From the IMG/VR virus record IMGVR_UViG_3300046482_000026, positions 1-36,296 of that record: DNA of 36,296 nt. The stretch is one strand, 5' to 3'. This stretch comes from a virus. Position numbers and translations under genes: made by a program. Below are positions 1 to 5,339 of this stretch, one piece after another. The notes below the pieces were generated by a model, which saw nothing but the letters and a program-made list of their open reading frames with translations, was not told where the DNA came from and searched no databases. Within the stretch, counting starts at the first letter, position 1. Every line of letters begins with the position of its first letter.

Positions 1-127
1 CCCGGTCCAGCCCTTCGAGGACAGGACCGACTCAGGCGGACGCGCGCCTGCCTGAGGCGCCTTAGGCGTCTCTCGGCTGATGAAGTCGTCATAGAACGCC
101 ATCGACAATCTGGCTACGGTGAACCAA
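1..127. repeat. Direct terminal repeat, left copy
   Basis: The first 127 bases are identical to the last 127 bases of the window. This indicates a circular or terminally redundant molecule with 36169 unique bases. A length of 127 equals a common maximum k-mer of short-read assemblers, so the repeat may be an assembly overlap rather than a biological terminal repeat. It lies inside the 3' end of the holin gene. Confidence 0.95.
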
Positions 128-387
128 GCCAACACGGCGCCAACGATGCCGATGATGTCGAGGCTCGCCTGGGGCGGTGTTGCCTGGAGCGCGGCCATGA
201 AGCCGACGACAACAGCGAGGAAGGCAAGCAGGAAGCAAGCCAGCTTCTCGCGACCGTCCAGCGCGCCCCTGAACTGCGGCACGGCCTTGAGGACTTGGAT
301 GATGCCCTGGATGATGCCGGCCCAGATCGGCGCACCGGCGGCGGTCAGGACGGTCGTGATGACCGCCGCATCCTGAAAGTCGATCAC
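1..387 (-). CDS. Holin, spanning the circular join
   Basis: The frame starts with GTG at 387-385, overlapping the TGA of the upstream peptidase as GTGA. A strong Shine-Dalgarno, AAGGAGGT, lies at 404-397. It gives 129 codons to base 1, continues through base 36169 for one Val codon and stops with TAG at 36166-36164, so the full protein is 130 aa. The sequence has a hydrophobic or amphipathic N-terminal stretch (about residues 6-33), a clear TM segment around 48-67 (LACFLLAFLAVVVGFMAAL), a second around 75-95, and a polar Pro-rich C-terminus. Size, topology and position next to a peptidase and an XhlA-like protein fit a phage holin, which makes membrane lesions at lysis. The family cannot be named. 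A small membrane protein of other function is the main alternative. Confidence 0.75.
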   Translation of the reverse strand, partial: MIDFQDAAVITTVLTAAGAPIWAGIIQGIIQVLKAVPQFRGALDGREKLACFLLAFLAVVVGFMAALQATPPQASLDIIGIVGAVLAWFTVARLSMAFYDDFISRETPKAPQAGARPPESVLSSKGWTG

Positions 388-1070
388 TGCAGTCCAACCT
401 CCTTAGACAGCGCATTGATCTCGGTCATGCGTCGCTCGAGCTCCACGATGCGCGCCTGGGCAGCCAACAGCTCGGGCGAGGGCAGTGGCAATGGCTCGGG
501 CAGTGGCTCGGGGCTGACCGGCGTGGTGTCGTCGCGGAACACGATGGCGACGACCTGCGGATGGTTCTCCTCGGCGATGTCGAGTTGGTAGTAGGCGAAG
601 TCGTCCCACGGACTATCGACGCCTGACACGGCCTCGGCGAAGGTGTCGGCGTAGCACTCCGACGGGCGGTTGACGTAGATGGTCGGCCGCCAGTTGGTCG
701 GATGGCTCCCGTTCGCCTTGTCCATGAGCAGCATCAGCTCGGCCTTCTTGACGCTGGTCAGGGGCAGGACGTGGGCAATCTCGTGGCGCACAATGTGGCG
801 CGCCTTGCGCGGCTGGCGACGGGCCACCCGGGCGTTGATCCAGAGCGTGTCGCGGTCAACCACGCGGCCCTCGTTCACCACGCCATCGGCGAACACGTAG
901 CCCCGCGCCCGGAACTCCTCGACGCTGTGGAACTCGATGGTGTACGGCCGGGGCACGGCAGTCTCGAGCGGGACGGGCGACTTGGTCGCCTCGTCGAGCG
1001 CCTGGCGGACGAGGGCCACCTGCTCGGTCGTGCCCTTGGCCGTGATCCGGCCCCACGTGCCCGTGCTCAT
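384..1070 (-). CDS. HExxH gluzincin-type metallopeptidase; candidate lytic enzyme
   Basis: This 228-aa protein carries the zinc-metallopeptidase motif HEIAH at residues 96-100. A plausible third zinc ligand is Glu138 in SECYADTFAE, the HExxH...E-x-x-A pattern of gluzincins such as the ImmA and minigluzincin group. Residues 1-95 look like a small alpha/beta domain. The C-terminal 60 residues are a Pro-rich linker (PEPLPEPLPLPSPE) followed by a short coiled coil. No signal peptide is visible. ATG at 1070 overlaps the previous stop as ATGA, and its own stop overlaps the holin GTG. It sits in the slot where lysis cassettes usually carry the endolysin, and no amidase, lysozyme or other hydrolase is seen elsewhere. 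A role in lysis is inference. Repressor cleavage or virion maturation are alternatives. Confidence 0.7.
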   Translation of the reverse strand: MSTGTWGRITAKGTTEQVALVRQALDEATKSPVPLETAVPRPYTIEFHSVEEFRARGYVFADGVVNEGRVVDRDTLWINARVARRQPRKARHIVRHEIAHVLPLTSVKKAELMLLMDKANGSHPTNWRPTIYVNRPSECYADTFAEAVSGVDSPWDDFAYYQLDIAEENHPQVVAIVFRDDTTPVSPEPLPEPLPLPSPELLAAQARIVELERRMTEINALSKEVGLQ

Positions 1071-1435
1071 GCGACGCCCAGCAGCATGCGGATCAGGGTC
1101 AGCATGGCGATGATGGCCGACAGGACCGACGTCCCGAGGGCCAGGCGCATCAGGTTCATCGCGCCGCGTAGCTCGGCGCGCCAGTTCTCGATCACTTCCA
1201 GGCGTACCTCGATCGCTGCCAGCTGGCTCTCGTTGCGGACGCCGCGCGACATGCTCTCGCCGGCTGACAGCAGGTGGGCGTTGAACGCCTGCTGCTCGGT
1301 GTCGTGCTTGGCGGCATGCTGTGTGAGGAAGCTGTCCACCTTGCGGTCGAGGCGGTCGACGTCGCGCTCGATGCGCGCCAGCGACGATCGGACCTCGCGG
1401 TCACCGGTTGGGCTGCTGTTGGCATCATCAGCCAT
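1067..1435 (-). CDS. XhlA-like coiled-coil protein with C-terminal TM segment
   Basis: This 122-aa protein has a long charged helical region (about residues 12-90) with heptad-like Leu/Val/Ile spacing around RIERDVDRLDRKVD and EVRLEVIENW. A single hydrophobic segment follows at about 93-120, near the C-terminus. This layout is that of XhlA/haemolysin-type phage proteins, which associate with membranes and assist holins. The gene is the first of the late operon. It follows a promoter candidate at 1592-1618 and an inverted repeat, and its stop overlaps the peptidase start as ATGA. No strong Shine-Dalgarno is visible upstream of the ATG. Assignment rests on architecture and context only. A spanin-like or other tail-anchored protein remains possible. 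Confidence 0.6.
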   Translation of the reverse strand: MADDANSSPTGDREVRSSLARIERDVDRLDRKVDSFLTQHAAKHDTEQQAFNAHLLSAGESMSRGVRNESQLAAIEVRLEVIENWRAELRGAMNLMRLALGTSVLSAIIAMLTLIRMLLGVA

Positions 1436-1504
1436 GCGGCGAGCGGCGGCCAGGAGCCGTCACTCCCAACCGCCGCATCCAGCCGCGTCCTCCCTGCCTT
1501 CGCC

Positions 1505-1535
1505 CACGTCGGCCAAGAGGGGCGTGGCCGACGTG
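1505..1535. other. Perfect 11-bp inverted repeat in the late leader
   Basis: The arms CACGTCGGCCA (1505-1515) and TGGCCGACGTG (1525-1535) are exact reverse complements around a 9-nt loop. In RNA this makes a very stable hairpin about 50 nt downstream of the putative late start site. No T tract follows on either strand, so a simple intrinsic terminator is unlikely. An antitermination or attenuation element, or an operator for a dimeric protein, fits better. Confidence 0.6.
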
Positions 1536-1591
1536 CAGTGGAGAGAGGTGCGGGACCGAAAATGGTTCCACGCACCACAGAATGCATTGCG

Positions 1592-1618
1592 ATTATGTGC
1601 GATGTCTAGCATTTTCAA
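1592..1618 (-). promoter_or_regulatory. Candidate late promoter
   Basis: On the minus strand TTGAAA (1618-1613) is followed after 15 bp by CATAAT (1597-1592). It lies in a short AT-rich patch that stands out from the GC-rich surroundings. It falls between the stop of the small LuxR-type gene and the first lysis gene and points into the late operon. The spacer is short for a sigma-70 promoter, which would suit activator dependence. Confidence 0.45.
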
Positions 1619-1627
1619 ACAAACGTC

Positions 1628-1834
1628 CTAAAGTGACTGGCCCTGCTCCCGTCCGAGCAGGTAAGCCGCCTCTGTGACGGTCCTGGCACCAGTGACGCGC
1701 AGCATGTAGTGGATGCGAGTTCGCGCGGTGTTCTCGTTGATGCCGAGAGCCTTGGCGGCGCCCTTGTAAGAGCCGTGCTGCAAGTAGGCGACCAACGTCT
1801 GGCGTTGCCGACGGGTGGCCTTCGAGAGAGTCAT
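1628..1834 (-). CDS. Small LuxR/GerE-type helix-turn-helix protein
   Basis: This 68-aa protein is essentially a single DNA-binding domain. RQTLVAYLQHGSYKGAAKAL is followed by GINENTARTRIHYMLRVTGA and ARTVTEAAYLLGRE, the four-helix pattern of LuxR/GerE domains: 'lxxGxsxkeIAxxLgIsxxTVxxHlxxIlxKLgvxxRteA'. There is no receiver or ligand domain. The gene lies just downstream of attP and just upstream of the late promoter candidate, and its start abuts the first integrase arm repeat. It is therefore a good candidate for the late-operon activator. In a lysogen it would be separated from the early operon, because attP lies between the two. Family assignment is good; the role is inferred. Confidence 0.65.
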   Translation of the reverse strand: MTLSKATRRQRQTLVAYLQHGSYKGAAKALGINENTARTRIHYMLRVTGARTVTEAAYLLGREQGQSL

Positions 1835-1835
1835 C

Positions 1836-1884
1836 TTGTCCCGTCGTTTGTCCCGTCGTTCCGGGCCCGAGTTGTCCCGTTGTT
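1836..1884 (+). repeat. Left integrase arm-site repeats (3 copies)
   Basis: TTGTCCCGTCGTT occurs at 1836-1848 and 1848-1860 exactly, and as TTGTCCCGTTGTT at 1872-1884. Starts are 12 and 24 bp apart, all in the same orientation. Confidence 0.75.
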
Positions 1885-1933
1885 CTGGGCCTGCACACGC
1901 TCAAACACGTCAGCCACGCTCACGCCCACAGGT

Positions 1934-1977
1934 ATGGGGTTCAGGAGGTCGAGCGTTCGAATCGCTCCGCCCCGACC
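1934..1977 (+). other. tRNA-Pro(GGG) 3' fragment: att core
   Basis: The plus strand reads as the 3' half of a tRNA. It has the anticodon loop ATGGGGT (1934-1940), the 3' anticodon stem, a 5-nt variable loop, a perfect T stem GAGCG/CGCTC around the T loop TTCGAAT (1951-1967), the acceptor strand CGCCCCG, discriminator A and CC. Anticodon GGG and a CGGGGCG-type acceptor indicate tRNA-Pro. The 5' half is absent, so this is not a functional tRNA. It is the piece that would restore the host gene after integration. Confidence 0.8.
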
Positions 1978-2011
1978 TTTCCAAGCGTGAAACGAGGGCC
2001 GGCTGGTCGGC

Positions 2012-2035
2012 TTGTCCCATGATTGTCCCGTCGAT
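2012..2035 (+). repeat. Right integrase arm-site repeats (2 copies)
   Basis: TTGTCCCATGATT (2012-2024) and TTGTCCCGTCGAT (2023-2035) are same-orientation variants of the left-arm 13-mer, with starts 11 bp apart. The last one abuts the integrase stop codon. Confidence 0.7.
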
Positions 2036-3034
2036 CTAGCCAACGGCGCGGCCCAGCCTGTCGACGGCTTCCTGCATCTGCGTCCAGGACTCGTGGCTGT
2101 AGTGGGCCGTCTGCTCCGTCTTGGAGTGACCCGCGATCCAGCGCCGGACCTCGATCGGGACGCCGGCCTCGGCCATCAGCGTCAGCGCCGTGTGGCGCAG
2201 CGTGTGGAGCGTGTACACAGGCAGGCCGTTGCGCTCGCAGAAGTCGGGGAAGTCGTGACTCACCGAGGACGGGTGATAGGGCCAGATGACGCCCGGGGAG
2301 CGCGGCAGCGAGCGGAACGTCGCAAGTGCCGGCTCCGACAGCGGGATCCGGCGGATGCCCGCCCGCGTCTTGGAACGATCCACGCGAAGCGTCCTCGCCC
2401 GGAGGTCCACGTCGGCCCACGTGAGGGCCAGCAGCTCGCCCCGACGCAGGGCCGTGCAAACAGCAACGGCATATAGCGATGCCAGGCCGTCACCCTGGCC
2501 CGCCGCGATGATCCGCCGCGCCTGCTCGGCGGTGTAGTGGACTGTCGGACGCGCATCGGGCTTCGGCAGGCGCACGCCCTTGACGACGTTCCGGGCCAGC
2601 AGCCCCTCGGCCTCAGCCTGGGCGAGCACCATGGCCAGCGTCTGGACCGTGCCCCGGATGGTGCGGGTCGACAAACCGCGCTCGATGCCGTCCGAGATGA
2701 TGTCTCGAACGTCCTGCGCGTCGATCGCCGAGAGCGGCTTACGGGCGATGGGCTCGATGCGACGGAGCGAGTGGTGGTAGAAATCGGCGGTGGCCGGGCG
2801 GACGACGTTCTGCCGGTCGCGCAGCCAACCCGTCGCGTAGGCGCCGAGCGTCATGCCGAGTGGAGCCGAATGATCGAGCTGCTCCTTGAGCCACGCTCGG
2901 ACGGCCCTTTCCGTTCGCGCCTGATGCTCTCCAGCCCCTCCAGGTAGGACGGCCCGCCAGTAGTCGTATCGCTTGCCGTTGCGCCAGACCGTGCGCCGAC
3001 AGATCGAGCCCTCGCGCCACCCTCTCCGCGCCAT
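2036..3034 (-). CDS. int: Tyrosine integrase
   Basis: This 332-aa tyrosine recombinase catalyses site-specific integration and excision. The N-terminus (about 1-35, GWREGSICRR..) resembles the small arm-binding domain. Residues 60-150 form the SAM-like core-binding domain, and the catalytic domain follows. The full catalytic set is visible: Arg197 (TALRRGE), Lys222, His277 and Arg280 (LHTLRHT), His303 (AGHS) and the nucleophile Tyr312 (AHYSH). ATG at 3034 has a good Shine-Dalgarno, GGAGGG (3047-3042). The upstream excisionase-like gene overlaps it by 184 nt in another frame. attP follows directly downstream. Confidence 0.95.
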   Translation of the reverse strand: MARRGWREGSICRRTVWRNGKRYDYWRAVLPGGAGEHQARTERAVRAWLKEQLDHSAPLGMTLGAYATGWLRDRQNVVRPATADFYHHSLRRIEPIARKPLSAIDAQDVRDIISDGIERGLSTRTIRGTVQTLAMVLAQAEAEGLLARNVVKGVRLPKPDARPTVHYTAEQARRIIAAGQGDGLASLYAVAVCTALRRGELLALTWADVDLRARTLRVDRSKTRAGIRRIPLSEPALATFRSLPRSPGVIWPYHPSSVSHDFPDFCERNGLPVYTLHTLRHTALTLMAEAGVPIEVRRWIAGHSKTEQTAHYSHESWTQMQEAVDRLGRAVG

Positions 3035-3186
3035 GTGTTCGCCCTCCGAAACCTCTCGAGGTCGTCCTCGTGGACTCGTGTCACCCTACCCCGTCGGAAT
3101 GCCACCAAGTCGCCCTCTCGCACCCAGCGCCGGACGACGGTCACGTCGACGCCCCACTCCTGAGCGATGGACTCCAGCGTCCTCAT
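2851..3186 (-). CDS. Excisionase-like helix-turn-helix protein
   Basis: This 111-aa frame starts at ATG 3186, overlapping the previous stop as ATGA. Residues 1-50 form an excisionase/MerR-type winged helix: TLESIAQEWGVDVTVVRRWV, a basic wing FRRGRVTRV, and EDDLERF. The next 60 residues are low-complexity and Arg/Ser/Gly-rich, and they overlap the integrase N-terminal coding region by 184 nt, so they are probably unstructured overprinted sequence. The position directly upstream of the integrase suggests a recombination directionality factor. It could instead regulate the operon. A start at 3207 is possible but lacks the coupling signal. Confidence 0.65.
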   Translation of the reverse strand: MRTLESIAQEWGVDVTVVRRWVREGDLVAFRRGRVTRVHEDDLERFRRANTWRGEGGARARSVGARSGATASDTTTGGPSYLEGLESIRRERKGPSERGSRSSSIIRLHSA

Positions 3187-3329
3187 CGCTCGAACAGGGT
3201 GACCCATGGACGCGGGTCTTCCTGCACCTCGGCGTAGTCCTCATCGGGCAGCCTCTCCGGCGTCGAGTGCTGGCGCAGGAACTCGCGGATGAGCCAGAAA
3301 CCGAGGACGACCAGAATGAGGCGCTTCAC
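3183..3329 (-). CDS. Small single-span membrane protein
   Basis: This 48-aa frame starts with GTG at 3329, overlapping the preceding stop as GTGA. It ends with TGA overlapping the ATG of the excisionase-like gene. The N-terminus KRLILVVLGFWLIREFLRQ is a short membrane span with a positive start. An acidic cytoplasmic-type tail (PDEDYAEVQEDP) follows. Function is unknown. Overlaps on both sides support it being translated. Confidence 0.55.
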   Translation of the reverse strand: MKRLILVVLGFWLIREFLRQHSTPERLPDEDYAEVQEDPRPWVTLFER

Positions 3330-3454
3330 CGGCCGAAGCGCAGGGTCGCGCGGTGTTCGCGGATGGCCGTGTCACACTCCTGGACGAGCCATTCGAGGAT
3401 GCTTTGGCCTGCCTCGAAGCGGTAGACCTGACTGCCGCCGGTGTCCCCGCTCAC
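3326..3454 (-). CDS. Hypothetical 42-aa protein
   Basis: GTG at 3454 overlaps the stop of the upstream 86-aa gene as GTGA, and its TGA overlaps the next GTG in the same way. The predicted product contains YRFEAGQSILEWLVQECDTA and ends in TLRFGR. It looks like a small soluble alpha/beta peptide with no recognised motif. It was inferred mainly from the unbroken chain of coupled starts in this operon. Confidence 0.45.
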   Translation of the reverse strand: MSGDTGGSQVYRFEAGQSILEWLVQECDTAIREHRATLRFGR

Positions 3455-3711
3455 TTGCCCGCCTCGGTGTCGGAGAGGGCTTGGAGAAGCAGTTCGTCCT
3501 CGTAGTCGGGGTCGCCCTTTGTCGTGATCCAGTCGCGCCAGCGGTCCAGCGCCTTCTCCAACTCGGCCACTCGTTGCTCGGCGGCTTGGGCGGCTTCGGC
3601 TTCGATGGCGAGGATGTGTCGCGTCAGGTGCGTTTGCGACCTGAACTTGCGTCCGTGTTCGGCAACGAGTGTCCGTCCTGCCTTCGTCACAGGCACAGCG
3701 GGGTCAGTCAT
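3451..3711 (-). CDS. Hypothetical coiled-coil protein
   Basis: This 86-aa product has a clear Shine-Dalgarno (GGAGGAG, about 6 nt before the ATG). Its middle, IEAEAAQAAEQRVAELEKAL, is a predicted coiled coil. The C-terminus is acidic (DPDYEDELLLQALSDTEAG). The N-terminal TDPAVPVTKAGRTLVAE resembles the start of small phage accessory proteins, but no family is recognised. It lies between the nuclease gene and the short genes that lead to the integrase. Confidence 0.55.
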   Translation of the reverse strand: MTDPAVPVTKAGRTLVAEHGRKFRSQTHLTRHILAIEAEAAQAAEQRVAELEKALDRWRDWITTKGDPDYEDELLLQALSDTEAGK

Positions 3712-3733
3712 GCAGCTCTCCTCCGGATGACTC

Positions 3734-4222
3734 TCATGCCGCGTCCTCGTCCCTTCCGAACCACGCTAGGAACTCATCGGCCGGGAACACGAAGTAGTCG
3801 AGCGGCAGGAGCCCCGGTCCCTGGACGAAGCGCAGCAGCAGGCGCGGGCAGCGGGTGTCGTTGCTCATGCCAGCAAACGACTTCGTCCACTCGATCGGCG
3901 GCTTGCGGCGGTGAGTCTTGACCTGCGTGGCGAAGTCCTTGCCGCGCACGTCCACCGGCCCGCCCGCGTGGCCGATCTTGGTGCCGCCGTACTTGCGAGC
4001 GACTGCGAGCTCGGCCCGGTTGCCGTAGTTGCGGGACTGGCGGCCGCGCTTGGCGCGGGCTTCGTCGCGGATGACGTTGCATGAGCGACAGACATAGGCC
4101 GGCGGGATGCCGAAGCCGCCATCCGCGAGATACCATTGGTGACGACTGCACTTCCGGCCCGTGGCGCCAGTGAGGCTCGGCGGCTCGATCGGAGCGTTCG
4201 CGAGTAGGTCATCCAAGCTCAT
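3734..4222 (-). CDS. PD-(D/E)XK nuclease, Holliday junction resolvase-like, with zinc finger
   Basis: This 162-aa protein has an N-terminal zinc-binding pattern (Cys25-x2-His28, Cys45-x2-Cys48). A compact PD-(D/E)XK-type core follows: Glu71 in NRAELAVARKYGG, Asp91 in GGPVDVRG, and Gln100-Val-Lys102 in QVKTHRR. Gln replaces the usual acidic residue in E/QxK, which is tolerated in this fold. Archaeal Hjc-type and phage resolvases have this spacing. It probably resolves branched recombination or replication intermediates together with the Rad52-type and exonuclease products of the same operon. ATG at 4222 overlaps the preceding stop as ATGA. A VSR-like or other structure-specific endonuclease is possible. 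Confidence 0.6.
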   Translation of the reverse strand: MSLDDLLANAPIEPPSLTGATGRKCSRHQWYLADGGFGIPPAYVCRSCNVIRDEARAKRGRQSRNYGNRAELAVARKYGGTKIGHAGGPVDVRGKDFATQVKTHRRKPPIEWTKSFAGMSNDTRCPRLLLRFVQGPGLLPLDYFVFPADEFLAWFGRDEDAA

Positions 4223-5052
4223 GCGGCATCACCGTCGACGTTGCCGATGACTGCGCCGATCCGGGTCATGGCCCGCCCGGACTGGCGCCGATCCTCGCGC
4301 TTGGTCTCCTGCCACGCGTCGTCCTCGACGCCAGCCGCTTCTCGGGCGTCGTGCCACTTGGCCAGGACGTAGTCGATGACCTCACGCGGTCCACCGGCTG
4401 GCGCTGCTCTCACCCAATGCCCGAGGTCATGGGGCCGCGCATCGGCGATCTGCCACAGAAGGCCGCGCTGCGACGTGTCGTCGTCCCCATCGGTCCCAAA
4501 CGGTGCGAAGCCAAACCCTCGTCGCATCCAGGCTTCTTTGAACGGCTGCCACTTTGGTGAAGTGAAGCTGCGCCATGAATCGAGTTGCCGCTGGGTCAGT
4601 CTCGGCTCACTCGTCGGGGGGGTAGGGGGGGCCTTCTGAGTTCGTCTTAGTTCGTCTGAGTTCGTAGGCATGTTTTGAGGATTGCTCGGAGCAGTCGTCG
4701 TCGCATTGCTCGGAGGCTTGCTCACAGGAATGCTCGCAGCATTGCTCGACCAGCGAGACCGGGATGCCTGCGAGGCATGCTCGGAGCGCTTCGCCCGCTC
4801 GGCGTCCATGCCGTGGACACGGAAGCGATGGTTGCCCATCAACTCGATCAAACCCGCTTCCACGAGGGAATGGAGCGCCTTTGGCTTGCAGGCGGCGGGG
4901 ATATGCGCCGACGCCGGCCATGTGCCATCTGCTATCAGCAGGAGCCGCAGCCACCATGCAAGCGCGGCATCATTGCCAAAAACATGCTCGAAACGCGCAT
5001 CGTCCGCGATGCCGTAATAAACCTTCACGTAAGGGTCACGAGCTGCACTCAT
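4219..5052 (-). CDS. Replication initiator-like protein
   Basis: This 277-aa protein has an N-terminal region (about 1-80, with ARDPYVKVYYGIADDARFEH and ALHSLVEAGLIELMGNHRFR) that reads as the winged-helix replisome-organizer type domain found in phage replication proteins. A Ser/Pro/Asn/Thr-rich linker (about 88-150) and a second helical domain (LTQRQLDSWRSFTSPKWQPF onward) follow. The linker-coding DNA contains phased iterons, tandem 10-mers and paired G7 runs (4616-4786). This recalls lambda O, whose gene contains the origin. Start ATG 5052 overlaps the preceding stop as ATGA. ATG 5061 would also be in frame. No helicase is encoded, so it presumably recruits the host helicase. Confidence 0.65.
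   Translation of the reverse strand: MSAARDPYVKVYYGIADDARFEHVFGNDAALAWWLRLLLIADGTWPASAHIPAACKPKALHSLVEAGLIELMGNHRFRVHGMDAERAKRSEHASQASRSRWSSNAASIPVSKPPSNATTTAPSNPQNMPTNSDELRRTQKAPPTPPTSEPRLTQRQLDSWRSFTSPKWQPFKEAWMRRGFGFAPFGTDGDDDTSQRGLLWQIADARPHDLGHWVRAAPAGGPREVIDYVLAKWHDAREAAGVEDDAWQETKREDRRQSGRAMTRIGAVIGNVDGDAA
4616..4786. other. Candidate replication origin inside the replication gene
   Basis: The region contains three elements in a row. First come two runs of seven G separated by TA (4616-4631), able to form a G-quadruplex. Next are three exact-length tandem 10-mers CTKAGTTCGT (4636-4645, 4646-4655, 4656-4665). Last come 11-bp iterons of the type ATTGCTCGGAG starting at 4681, 4705, 4717, 4729, 4741 and 4776. 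Five of the six starts lie on a 12-bp grid. The encoded protein segment is a low-complexity linker. Origin function is inferred from this architecture. Confidence 0.6.
4681..4786 (+). repeat. Iteron array, consensus WTGCTCGNAG, 12-bp period
   Basis: Copies are ATTGCTCGGAG (4681), ATTGCTCGGAG (4705), CTTGCTCACAG (4717), AATGCTCGCAG (4729), ATTGCTCGACC (4741) and CATGCTCGGAG (4776). Start distances are 24, 12, 12, 12 and 35 bp, all same orientation. Such spacing fits binding sites for an initiator. Confidence 0.65.
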
Positions 5053-5339
5053 GCGGCCCAAATCTCCATCTGTTCACGTGATTCCATGCGCTGTGCAGCC
5101 CGCCGAAGTGCACGAACGACGCGGTATTGGTTGACAACCCGGTTGTTCAGCCGGTCGGCGCACGCCCTGACTTCGGCGGCACTCTGTGGCCAGCGATAGC
5201 CGTCCTGGTCGGAATAGATCGGGACGCCGCGAAGCCTTGCGGCGTGGATCTCGAGCTCCACCTCGCGGCTCGTCGTGCCCAGCTTCTCGGCCAGCACGGC
5301 CTTCGTCTGCGGCGTCGCGGTCAGGAGCTCGGCGATCAC
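5049..5339 (-). CDS. Small winged-helix DNA-binding protein
   Basis: GTG at 5339 overlaps the stop of the preceding gene as GTGA and gives 96 aa. Residues 1-50 (VIAELLTATPQTKAVLAEKL, then GTTSREVELEIHAARLRGVP and IYSDQDGYRWP) have the helix-turn-helix plus wing pattern seen in replisome and regulatory proteins. The rest is helical and basic (NRVVNQYRVVRALRRAAQRM). A longer frame from 5471 adds an Arg-rich leader that looks non-coding. It is directly upstream of, and coupled to, the replication initiator gene, so it may assist origin binding or control its expression. Confidence 0.55.
   Translation of the reverse strand: MIAELLTATPQTKAVLAEKLGTTSREVELEIHAARLRGVPIYSDQDGYRWPQSAAEVRACADRLNNRVVNQYRVVRALRRAAQRMESREQMEIWAA

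Larger units (their letters stand above)
1436..1627. other. Intergenic region between regulator and late operon
   Basis: This 192-base gap, the longest gene-free stretch in the window, holds the AT-rich promoter candidate (1592-1618) and the hairpin (1505-1535). I see no further coding potential in it. Confidence 0.6.
1836..2035. other. attP: attP site (core plus integrase arm sites)
   Basis: The region between the integrase stop and the LuxR-type gene contains a tRNA 3' fragment as core (1934-1977). It is flanked by three copies (left) and two copies (right) of the 13-mer TTGTCCCGTCGTT. Core plus flanking direct arm-type repeats next to the integrase 3' end is the arrangement of lambda-type attP sites. 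Confidence 0.8.

Noticed and set aside
1505-1535. Intrinsic terminator
   Set aside because: The stem is strong but has no U tract on either strand, so it is kept as an inverted repeat of unknown role.
702-1631. A 309-codon plus-strand frame over the lysis genes
   Set aside because: It is antisense to the HExxH peptidase and coiled-coil gene and has low-complexity Arg/Ser content. The minus-strand genes are better supported.
1934-1977. A functional tRNA gene
   Set aside because: The D arm, 5' acceptor strand and 5' anticodon stem are missing. Only the 3' half is present, as expected for an att core.
1831-2043. A 70-codon minus-strand frame across attP
   Set aside because: Its RGGAIRTLDLLNPIP segment is the well-known spurious translation of the antisense of a tRNA 3' end. 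The region is attP.
4681-4786. CRISPR array
   Set aside because: The repeats are 11 bp on a 12-bp period inside a coding gene, with no spacers of typical length. They are iterons. No CRISPR-like array was seen elsewhere.
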